This document shows, one piece after another, positions 53,430 through 64,000 of a stretch of DNA of 64,000 nucleotides (its first letter is position 1; each line of letters starts with the position of its first letter). Position numbers and translations under genes: made by a program. This stretch comes from Colletotrichum lupini (Eukaryota > Ascomycota > Sordariomycetes > Glomerellales > Glomerellaceae), in the NCBI RefSeq assembly GCF_023278565.1, contig NC_064675.1:1798001-1862000 (forward strand). The letters run 5' to 3'. The notes beneath the pieces were generated by a model. It did not search any database, was not told where the DNA came from, and worked only from the letters and a program-made list of their open reading frames with translations.

Positions 53430-56400
53430 ACGTAGCCTTAATAAGTAACTTTAATTACTATAACTACTTATAAAAAGGTAATAATATATTAAAGGGCCGG
53501 TAGGGCGAGGCGGACCTAATTATTAACTTAATAAGCGAGTACTCGCTCCGTAGCCTCTTTTTACGTAATATAAGAACGTAAAAAAAAAATAACGTAATAA
53601 CGACGATCGACCTATCCTTTACGTCTAAAGAGCTAATAAGAATAGTAATATAATACGCTCTATATAAAATAAACTACGGGTCGGATTACTAAGTAATTAA
53701 AATAACTTTTAATATTACTATACCTAAAATAAAAAGCTATTTATAACTCTTTTAAAAACGCTTTATAAAAGCGAATTAATAGAAAAATAAAAGTAAACTT
53801 AAAGTAAATATTAACGGGAAGTATAATATAATAATAAATAGATTAACTAATATTTATAATATATAAAATAGTCGAAGTACTAACCCCTAAGGCTAAGCTA
53901 TTTCTATGTATAAAAAGATAGTAAATAGCTGACCTTATATAGCTTTAATAAATCTATATTTACTAAAAGAACTAAGTAAGGGTAAAGAGAAAGGTAAGTA
54001 ATACTTAAGCCGAGCTAAAAAAACGCGCCCGCTCGGTAGCTAAGTAATATTATAATACTATTTAATAATAAAAAAAGAGTTATTAAGAGGACTTTTTAAT
54101 TAATAATATAAATATTTAAAAGGCCGCGAAGTACTTTAATATTAATAAAGGGGCTTTTTTTAATAAGGTTTTTTATTTAAAAAGAGCTAATAGTTTTTAA
54201 ATAAAAGATATTATAAAGTAAGCTAAAGCGCTACTCTTTATATTCTTCCCTTTTTTTTTTTAATATAATTAAAGAGGAGGGGGAGCGGCTATAGAAGTTA
54301 CTAATACCCTTCCTTAATTTTATATTAAAAAAAGTAGAAAAATAGCTTTTTATAATAAAGCCGTAAAAAGTACTTAAAGAGGACGGTTTATTAATAATAA
54401 TATAAAAATATATATAGCTAGTAATAAAAAGGAGGGTCCTCTTACTTTTCTAAGCCTCGCTAAATAAAAGGACGCTACTTTAATAATAATAATATACTAA
54501 AATTATCTTACTAAAAAAGTTAAATAAAAGTAATTATAGTATAATAAAAGCTTAGTAACCGATCTCGCTTTTATTAATACTTAAAAAAGTACTAGAGTCG
54601 GTTTTAGTAAAACGTATCTCGTACGTAATTAAGATATTTAGCCTCCTCTTTACGAGCTACTTTAGTACTTATAAGTAAAGGTTAATAAAGTAAGTATTAG
54701 TATTATTATAAGAGTATATTTATAGAGCGTAAAAAAAAAGAAAAGTAGTTAGTTTAGTTAGCTTCGATATTAGGGGAGTATATAACGGTATATATAAAAA
54801 GAGACTATTTTAATAACTTAGGGCGCGGGGTATCCTTAAAAAGCTAATAAAATAAGTTAATACTTTTTACTTTTATAAAACGGTAAGTATCTTAATTAAT
54901 AGTTACGAGTCCGGGGCTCGTCCGTTATTATAAGTAGGGTTACTTTAAGGCTTATTATTATTATCTATACTATTTCTCTTTTTTAATACCAACCTCGTAT
55001 AATATTAAATCGATAAGAACGGGGGCGCACTAATTTTTATTAACGATTATATAACGTAAGTTACTAGCTAATTATATAAAGTAAATTATAAAAGTATTTA
55101 AAATATTATTAATAGAGCGCTTAAATAAGAACGACAAAGCGGGGCGACTTTTAAAATAAATAAAACGGCTATTATTTACTTTATATATTACTAAAAACTA
55201 CTAGTAAACTTAGCTAGCTTCGTTATTAAAAGGGACATAGTTTAATTAAAAAACTATATTAAGGTACTAGGGGTAATAATAAATATAAAACTTTACTTCG
55301 AAAAGTATATCGTAAACGCGACGATAAAAGGGCTAGAGGCCGTACTAAAACTGAAGTATTTTAAAAGCTTATTTTTAATAACGGCTAAATAGCTTTTTAT
55401 CGCGGCCGTAGTACTAATAATAAACTACGTATTAAATATTTAAAAATATAAATATTACGTAGCATGAATAAGAGTAATTAACTAAGTATAGAGGATTAGT
55501 ACCTAAGTAGTTATAAAAACCTTTAACTTAGTAGCTATAGTAGTTACTAAAGCGGAGGTAAGTATATAATTAGTATAAGAGAGATACGATAAAAAATTAA
55601 CGACGTTCTAAGTACGGATATAAAGCCTTCCTAAGACCTATTTACTTCGACGTTTATAGGTAATAGCCTTTAAATAATTCCTATTACCCTTTTAATTAAT
55701 AATAGAGGCCTATTATAGTCTACCTCTTAATAAGCTAGAGATTATTAAAAGGTATTTAATTACTTTATAAAAAGCTCGTATTAATATAGTAATTAATAAT
55801 AACGTAGTTAAGGCTACTAAAGTAATTTAATCTAGGTAAGTAATAAGGATAATAATAGGGGGCTTAGTAAGAAACGGGGTTATAAACTATAAAACGACTA
55901 TAATACTACTTATATTACTTAGAAGGGGTAGTAGCATAATAACGGCCTTGCGTATACTTAGCTTAAAAACAAAACAAAACTTATATATAATAAAACTAGC
56001 GGCGCTAATAAAAGCGGTTAAGTCTCTTTTATAGAGGCTCGATTACTAAGCTATTTACGTATTTACTTATAATAAAGCGGCTACGCTAGCTATTTATAAC
56101 CCGTAATAATAGTTAAGCTAATAAGAGATCTACTAATTATATACTAACATATAAAACTTTTAAAAAAAAGGTAATAGAGTTATATTCTTTTAGCTTTTAT
56201 TAGTAATAGAATTAGACCTATTAAAAGTAATAAAAGTAATAATAAAGGAAAGTATAAGACTAAATAAAATACTATAAAAACGACTAGTTAGAGCTTACTT
56301 AATAGCACTAAGGATCGCTTTATAGAGCATACGATAGAAATATAGAGCTTTGCTTAATAATATAAGAGTATATTTAAAAAAGATTAACGTCGCTTTACTA

Positions 56401-56757
56401 AGAAGGTATATACGTAACTTATATAACGAGCTCTTTTAAAAAGAAGCTAGTATTTTAGTATAACTACGTATTAATATAATAAGACTAAATTAGTACCTAT
56501 ATTAAATCGGAGCAACTACCTCGGTATATTATACTTATAAGTAAGTAATAGAATTAATAAAGCATTTTCTCTTTTATTATATATAGTAAATAGTATAACG
56601 AACTCGGATGTTTTGATAAATAGAAACGTAAAGAGGAAACCTATCGTACTTTTTTTAAAAAAAAAGCGCATCCAACCTTAATAACTAGTTACTAAATATA
56701 AATATTATTAAAAAAATAATTAAGTTTACTATAAGTACGGAGAGATTAAATACTTAG
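53430..56757 (+). pseudogene. LINE ORF2 (endonuclease part, reverse transcriptase, RNase H) remnant
   Basis: The endonuclease is readable from a DFNRHDQ-like start (now NFNYYNY, about 53,443) through TTIDLSFTSKE (53,600) to GSD with its catalytic-site His now Tyr (YGSDY, 53,675-53,689). The N-terminal half of the domain is not found between ORF1 and this point. A frame change separates it from the reverse transcriptase, which runs from about 54,271 (EEEGER) and has PLKKxNK-like and RPISLL-like blocks near 54,510-54,570. The catalytic FVDD box reads FIND (55,036-55,047), explained by two TpG-to-TpA changes. SGATFKINKTAII follows. RNase H lies at about 55,960-56,170 (QNLYIIKLAALIKA, then YNKAATLAIYNP). 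The C-terminal domain keeps HFLF at 56,563-56,574 and ends TIS.TERLNT before TAG at 56,755-56,757. It is non-functional. Confidence 0.93.
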
Positions 56758-57125
56758 ATTAGTTAGTAATAAAACGATTATAAGTAATTACTAACCCCGC
56801 CGTAATAACCTATACTAACTTATTTATTAACTAATAATACCTCTACGCACCCTTATACTATCAATAATAGGACTAGCTTTAGCCGCTAATAATAAAATAC
56901 TAAATACTTTAAGAAATACCCTTAGGATAGCCTATTATTAATATTACGAGTAACCGTAGTATTAATATATAAAACTAAAAATAACGCATACGGAGACGGA
57001 CAAGGCTTATATAGGCTTCTAGGAGGTAAGGATATAAACGAAAGTAGGGAATATGTAAATAATTATACGAGCCCTAAATAACTTAGCCGGGGCGTAATAA
57101 ACTATATATGTATATATATATATAT

Positions 57126-58000
57126 AGAAGATAACGGATTCATAACGATGAATAGAAGTCGAACGATCTAAGCAGCTAGCCGAACTATTTATAGCTTTAA
57201 GCTTTCGTTCTATTAGGTCTTATACTAACGCTAACCTAGTACATCGATGAGAGTGGGCCGCCTTTGGGCGAGGCAGGAGCCTTAAGCACGGCCTGACCAA
57301 AGGAGCAAGGGGACGTTCTTCTAATAGAGGCGTTAGACTCGTATACTAAGGTTACCTCCAACCCTTTAATACTAGTCCATCCGCCTGTAGCTCTGGCTTC
57401 TTACTGCTAGGGGTTGAGCGGGGGACGACTGGGCCCCAGTTCCGCGCGCCTTTCCGGAGCCCGACCTTCGCATTAACCCATCAGCCGGGCTATAAGGTCT
57501 AGCGGCCGGCCTCCGCCGCGAGGCCGGGCAAGATTCTCCTAATTAGGTACTCTAATGGCCGTGCAGGCCGCCTCTAAAAAACGCCAGTGAATTATAATAA
57601 TATCTCGCATACTAAGAGGTCTAGCTATATAACGACGACTATCATTCATTAATCTCGTATACTAGTTTAGAAATCCGAGAGAAGATAGAGCCTAAAAGAC
57701 GACTACGTTAAACTTTAATTAGACGTCTAGCTATAAGTTAGACGCTTATAAGGCGTCTGCGCCGGTAATATGACTAGTAGAATAGGAACTCGTAGCATTG
57801 AATAAATTACTATAAAGACTATATGCATGTTTCCGACGTTTAATAACTACAACTTGTACCCACGTTCTTTATAGTGATTTGTGCTTCCCGATTACTGGGG
57901 CCTTAAGGAGATAAGAGACCTAATCAAGGACTACAACGTCGTCGGAAGAGTTAGTGCGATATATACCTCTCGTCTGAGCCTTTCCTAGCGCATAATGATC
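57126..58000. other. GC-richer, lightly mutated patch after the LINE
   Basis: This segment regains CpA/TpG sites and is GC-rich between about 57,230 and 57,600, with words such as GGGCCGCCTTTGGGCGAGG. It fades into RIP-type DNA after 58,000. I found no convincing open frame, tRNA or rRNA. It could be the promoter or 5' untranslated part of a repeated gene or element continuing downstream, or a second region that escaped RIP. Confidence 0.6.
57506..57527. other. GC-rich hairpin
   Basis: CCGGCCT and AGGCCGG form a seven-pair perfect stem around the eight-base loop CCGCCGCG. It is the strongest GC hairpin in the window. No U-tract or other terminator feature follows; its role is unknown. Confidence 0.55.
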
Positions 58001-61000
58001 CGTTAATTAGTTACTACTTCGGTTATAGCGTCCGGGCCACCTTCTTAATAGAATTCTAGCACTAGTAGCGGAAAGCGGGTAGACTTATTACGATAATCCT
58101 TTAAGTAGTATATATAAGCTACGTGTCTCGTCTTAGGGCTATACCACTTTATTAGCTCTAATCGGCTCGTGTTTAGAACTATCCATTACCCTACTCTTTT
58201 AATTTATCTCTAGGACTCGTTATAGAGGTATACGTACGTAGTAGTAGTAATTAGAGCGAGTTTTCGAGCCGAGCCCTATCTAATCTAATCTTAGATCCCG
58301 TTAGTCTTAGTGCTTCGAAACCGTTCCCACTTCTCTATTTACCGCTAGAAATTATCCTCAATCTTTTCGAACTTTAAGAAAATAATAATTTTCGGAGCGT
58401 ACTATATATCTTGTTAACTAATAAGCGTCTACGATTCTCATCTATCCCGTACCTATTTAAATCGATTAAGGTCTATTTTAATAAATACTAATTAAATTTC
58501 TTTTTAAGAGCTATTAGGGGAAACAAATAAATCCTTTCGGTAGTTAAGTAATCACGGACTTTATGCTCTATTAAAGAGGGTTATATAATAGTCGTACTAA
58601 TAAATAATTTAAAGTTATTTACTCTCCGCATCCAATAGCTTCTAAAAGTAGTTAATAAGCCCTACGACGATATAACACTAGCACTATTTACTAAAGTCCT
58701 CTGCTATATAAGCGGTCTAAAAGAGCTAACGCTCGACTTTAGGTATAAGGAAAAGTCTTTTAACTACGCCTTTAATATTATTCTCTATTAATACATCTTA
58801 CCTTTAGTAAACCTATTATAGTATCGAGCTTTAATAATTTACGACTTTCGTTTAATAGTATTTCCTAACACGCGATCATTCCTTTTTAATATTCGTAGCT
58901 AGAATTAACTACTACCTATTCTTTAAAATATTTCTTCGCACCCTTAATTAGAAACCCTATAGTTTATAAAATACGATTAGTCTCTAAGAGATGTATAAAA
59001 AGTAGTAACCTATATTCGTAATATTCGGTTTCTCTTATTAAGAGGCGAACTAAATAGGGTAAGAGTATCGGTATATAACTCGCTTTTTATATTAATATAT
59101 AATATAGCCTCTAATATATATATACTAATCGAACGTAAGAGCTTATTCTAGCTATTTAATAGCTTCCTAAGCTTTAAAAGCTCGCCCTTATTACGAGGTA
59201 AAAGGTAGTATACCCGCTAGGTCGCTTAGATAACTCTTAAATAAACGAAATTAATTTATAAACGGAGAATTATTTATTAAATAAGCGACCTATTACTAAC
59301 GCTTTACAACTCTTTTAGTAGTACCGAAGTCTACGAAGAGTATATTTACTACTATACTAATATCGTCCGTTTAAATATTCTAAGAAGATACTTAGTATAG
59401 TATAAATAGCTCCTCGTCCTCTAGATATATATAGTAAGATACGAGAGTAGCTAGCAATCTCTAAAGTTACTAGGCATTAGGTTTAGATATTATAATCGTA
59501 AGTATATTCGTCCTAGTATATCCGATAGTATAGTTAAGAAGTAAATATAGTATTTTATAACTATATTAGGCCTCCGCTTCCTCAATAAAGACGTTACGCT
59601 TTACTTAACCTAGTATAAAATATTTACCTTTACCGTACGATTTCGTAATATCTAAAATAGTATTCTTTTATTATATCCCTACTATATCCCTACCCCACCG
59701 TAATCCGCTATAAAGCCCTAAGTTATAAATAAAATAACTTAATAATCGTATAAAATCAAGTCGATAGTCTTAACAATCTTAGCTACTACGTTACTAAAGA
59801 AATAGGGACTATTTTCTATTTTTTTAATCTATATAGTATTTTCAAAGCCATTTACTATAAAAATCTTTTCGATATTATAGAGCAATATTAAAGCTATTCT
59901 AGATAGCGACTATTAATTTACTTCTATTACTAATACGCGTTATTCGCTAACTTTTATTAAAGCCTAATAGACTTACCTTATATATACGTATATACCAAAA
60001 ACTAACTCTAAACGGCTTATCGACGATTCCTTTTATAACATTAAAAATCTAGGAAAACGTCGATCGGTGCTAAGAAACTATAGCCTTATAGAGCTCCGGT
60101 TATTTTTTTGGTTTCTTATTACCTACCTCGGAGACTTCTATACTTAACGTTAGCATACTCGAGCTTTACTTCTAATTCTACTTTAGCTCGCTACTCTCTA
60201 CTTATCGATACGTCTAATTCTTAAGGACTACTTCGTAGTTAATCTCTCTCTTTAAGGTAATTTTATACCTACGTACGCAATTTCTATTTTCTACTTACTA
60301 GTTAGTTCTCCTCTACTAACTTACTTATTTTAAAATAAATTAAATAGAAGCGATAAGGCTCGTACGAGTTAATATCCGTTTATTACGTCGTTTATAATAG
60401 CGGGGGTTACCCAGAACAACCTATTAATACCTACGTAGATCTACCTAAGCACGTTAACGGAATACGTACTAACGTTTCTCTTAAATAGTAGAGTAATAAT
60501 AGATAGGTAGTCTTACGTATATAACTTATCTTCTATCGTCTTCTATCGTCTTTATACGTACTTTCGAGCCCTCTATAACAAAACCCAGACGCTCATTTAC
60601 TAATCGTCTATTTAGAGTAGTCTTAAAAACTTATTAAGTAGGTAGTTTCCTATATCTAGTATTTTAAGTATAGTATTTAATATTACTAGCCTTCGGAGGC
60701 ATCCCGCTATCTTTTTAGTATTTAAATAATACTATAATAAAATATTTATCGAACTATGTTTTATATAGTTTAACGTTAAGTTACTTAGCGAGCCGAGATT
60801 CCGAGCGGAGTTATACCGCGTTAAAGGTTAAAATAGGCTATTATAAGAGGTAGAAGACGTTTTATAAGTTTAGCTATAGACGCTAATATAGTAACGCCGA
60901 CGCCCCCCTATTAAAGCTAGTTTATAAATATAGTACTATATCCTATTTTCTTTCTTTTAATTTTTAGGCCCTAAGTAGTAAGATAATTATATATACGGAA

Positions 61001-64000
61001 AATAGTAAAATTAGTATTCGTTTCGTACCCTTAACGGTATATATATAAAAGCGTTAAACGCGCTTAGAAATTAAGGTACGTATATAGTACTATAAATAAC
61101 TTATAACTTACTATTAGTTCTGCGCACATAGGCGTTTAAACTACGTTATTATTTATAAACTACTCCGCTATTAAGGATTATAACTAATTACGGCGCCCAT
61201 TTTTATAAAGAATAAACCTTTTTTTATAAACTAATAGTTAGCTTTTAGTATAGCCTATATTAACAAATAGAACGAGTCGGCTATTTTTAGTATTTATAAA
61301 GTTATAGTCTTAGCGCTTAGGAAGCTATAGTTTTAATAATTAGACTATCGAGGACCGCTAGCCGATTTTATTTCTAGTATTATATATAGAAGGGACTATA
61401 AATAGCTATAGTAGCGGGTCTATATATTAAAAGCCTAGGATTTAACTATAGCCGGAGCGGTACCCGTTAACCTATATATATAGGTCTATTATTAAAGTTC
61501 TGTAAATTATAAGGATATAGCTACTTACTTATTCTTAACCCCAAACATCTCGACTCTAAACCTTATTAGTAAGGGAACCGATTACTAAGTAATATAGGAT
61601 ATTACGAGTATATATAGTCCAGTCGTTGCTATTTATTAGGATGCGACTCTACGTATTTATAAGAAAAGCTATATATTTCCTAAATAGTAATATCGATATA
61701 TCCTTTACTATCCTACCTTCGAGTCCTGCCCGACGCCTACCGTACGTATAACTTTAAATATAACGTCTATATTAGTCTTTAGCTAGTAAAATAACCGAAA
61801 ATATAAGTGATATTAGTCGACTAAATTAAAAAAGACGGATCGAGTATAATAAAATAGTAAGTAAGACGAATCTAAGGACATAGCTAGTCTAGTAACGTAA
61901 TTTATTATTACGTAGCTTAGTAACCGACCTAAGAATATAGAGACCGACTTTAGTATATATTACTAGACCTAGTTAGTTAGGACAGTCTTTATAAATATAT
62001 TAGTTCTAGAAAACTACCTTCGCGTTAATATAACCCTACTTTAAAATATTAATTAAGAGAGGTCGCTAAGTAAAAAGAGGTTAACGGCTTAGTATATTAT
62101 AAGATTGAGTAGTAAGTGACTATAGAGCTAGTAAAAAATCTAGAGAATGCCCTGAGCCTCGTGAAGGAGTACTAAGATAATATTCGTAGTCTTAAGTCTA
62201 GGAATAGGAGGGGCTAGGAAGAAGATAGTAACGAGATATAATTACGGGTTCCGACTACTATTACGAGACTATACCAATTTACATAGAGAATTTAGCTATT
62301 AATTTCTTAAGTATCGTTAAATATCTTCTATCGAAATCGTCTACGTAATAGGACGTAAACTACTTAGCGAAAAGGGTAGCGTTTAGTACTATAATAAACC
62401 TTACTATATATTATAATATAAAAAAAGGAATAGTAAACTATTTTCGCTTCTTTTAATAAATTACTAGGTCCGAAGTATAGCTTAGATAAGTAATATACGT
62501 AATATATATAGGCTTTTTTAATCTAATTACTTTTTATTAAACGTAACGAGCTCGCTTCGAAATAATATTAGCCTCTTCTAGACGCCTCTTCTCTAGGCTA
62601 AGGCCCTCGCTCTGCGTCGCCTTTTTTACTCTAATACGCTATTCGATTACGCCCTCTACTATAGTCGTTACTAACGCTATTAAAAGAGCTAAGGTATTAT
62701 AATCTAAACTTAATTTATTATTATCGGGTAAGTAATAGTATATTTCTTATAAAGTATTATTAAACGTACCGTTACTAAAGCTTAGCTATAGGTCTATAAC
62801 AGAACCTAATATTTTATGTCTAGACTCTTAGAGCGACATTAAAAACGCTACCGGTAATAAGGTATTATAGGATAATTCTATAGGAGATACCTCGAACTCT
62901 AGATACTTAATGCGCTTAGCCTGCGCCTTAATAATATAACTCTATACTACGTTACGTACTTTTAATTATTAATAGTTTTTATATATTTACTAAATCTGCG
63001 CATTTTTAGAAACGGCATAGTTACGCTAATACGAGATATATACTATTAACTTATAAATAGTAATTACGACGAGCCTTATTATTAGGTCGTCGGGTCGGCC
63101 GTTTACTATAGGCTAGGGTACCTCTATATTAATTTATTCTTAATTATTTTAATACCGTTACCTAGTTCCTCGTCTAGTTTATATAAGCGGCGCTACTCCG
63201 AGGAAAATAATATTACTAAAGTTACTAAATAGTTTTTAAAAACATCCGGTTCTACCGTTTTATTATACTTTTAGCGGGCACGAAATTACTAATAAAGTAA
63301 GGCGAGCATATATAGCCGTTACTTACTCTAGGTATAAGGAGTTACTTCTTACTTTTATTTAGCCCTCTTACTATTTTTAAATTTAAGAGAGTAATATAAA
63401 TAAGAGCAAACTAACGTCTTATAGCCTAAAAAAGGAAAATAGAGGGGAAGCGAGAAGTACTTCTTAGTAAAACGAGTTCAATAAACCCTCCCTACTTTTT
63501 AGTACCTATAGAAGGAGATTACTATTAGAAACTACTCCTTATTATAAAATAAATTTAGATCTTTATAGTACTTAATAAGATAGGATTAGAGTTATATTAT
63601 ATATAAGTAAGGTTATGATTATAATATAGTAAATATAAGTACGCTAGCTACCGGTTTTTATTAAGCCGTGGCTTAGCTTAGCGATTACTAGCCGATCGTA
63701 TTTATAATATTCTCCTAAATATCGAAGTTATCGAGACACGATCTAATTTAACTAACGAGGTACTATGCCGCTATTAAAGAGACTATTCCGTAATAATTTT
63801 ATTTATCTAAGTATAATTATTATAGGCTACTATAGGTTAATTTACCTAGCTTATACATATATAGTTTTTAGCGCCTGTTCTATAAATTTTTTAAGACTTC
63901 TATAATAGTCTATAGCTCCCCACATCCAAAGCATACGAAGGCGCATCCTATATACTCTCTAGGAACCCTTCCTAAAACCTTTCTCTAAGTTATATAGGTC
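58001..64000. other. RIP-degraded block, partly lighter damage, no named gene
   Basis: RIP-type DNA, but with slightly more surviving CpA/TpG than the left half of the window (for example 58,280-58,380, 62,090-62,290). One + frame over 58,560-60,300 and one - frame over 62,500-63,250 can be read with TAA/TAG stops only; the latter has a basic, Arg-rich segment like KRRRRARALAQRRG, a type often seen near the C-terminus of fungal DDE transposases. Neither has a catalytic motif that I can point to, so no family is given. Confidence 0.6.

Larger units (their letters stand above)
51516..57125 (+). mobile_element. Tad1-type LINE, RIP-inactivated, with internal deletion
   Basis: About 5.6 kb on the + strand, starting where the non-RIP island ends and finishing in a TA-rich tail. 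In order: a gag-like ORF1 with coiled coil and zinc knuckles, the C-terminal half of an apurinic-type endonuclease, a reverse transcriptase, an RNase H and the Tad-type C-terminal domain, then a 3' untranslated region of about 370 bases with GGACTAGCTTTAGCCGC near 56,870 and ACGAGCCCTA near 57,068. From about 54,271 to the stop at 56,755 the frame is unbroken by indels; only RIP-type point changes interrupt it. Target-site duplications were not found. Family assignment rests on motif order and colinear residues, not on a search. Confidence 0.93.

Overview
This is a 64 kb stretch of a filamentous ascomycete genome (Pezizomycotina inferred), almost all of it destroyed by repeat-induced point mutation (RIP). 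CpA and TpG are rare by eye over most of the window while TpA and CpG are common, stop codons TAA/TAG crowd all six frames, and where an ancestral protein can be read the damage is the expected kind (His CAC to TAC, Gln CAG to TAG, Trp TGG to TAA, TTTGTTGAC to TTTATTAAC). No prokaryotic-style gene, rRNA, tRNA or CRISPR array is present. A pericentromeric or other constitutive heterochromatin block is the simplest reading, but the sequence alone cannot show that.

Layout. Positions 1-48,300 are RIP-degraded DNA. They hold a LINE 3' tail (10.7 kb), weakly readable coding ghosts (16.1-16.9, 29.2-30.1, 41.0-41.5 kb), a pair of 1,402 bp inverted arms (30,094-31,495 and 32,989-34,390) and a ten-copy minisatellite of about 60 bp (38.0-38.6 kb). 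Each arm carries the same 170-codon stop-free frame. Positions 48,300-51,515 form an island of ordinary composition with normal CpA/TpG. Its best gene candidate is a short spliced gene (48,975-49,665, predicted 196 residues, Ser-rich then coiled coil). A segment of the same island (49,990-50,365) has a RIP-mutated homologue at 36,550-36,925. From 51,516 to about 57,125 lies a Tad1-type non-LTR retrotransposon on the + strand: gag-like ORF1 with mutated zinc knuckles, then ORF2 with part of the endonuclease, the reverse transcriptase, RNase H and the C-terminal domain. It is inactivated by RIP and seems to lack the N-terminal half of the endonuclease. A GC-richer patch (57.1-58.0 kb) follows, then more RIP-degraded DNA to the end.

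How it fits together. The LINE and other repeats were presumably recognised by RIP and heterochromatinised. The inverted arms differ at few sites, mostly G/A or C/T, in both directions, so they were copied after most RIP damage was already present. The island escaped, arrived later, or is under selection. Statements about base composition are by eye; no counts or searches were run.
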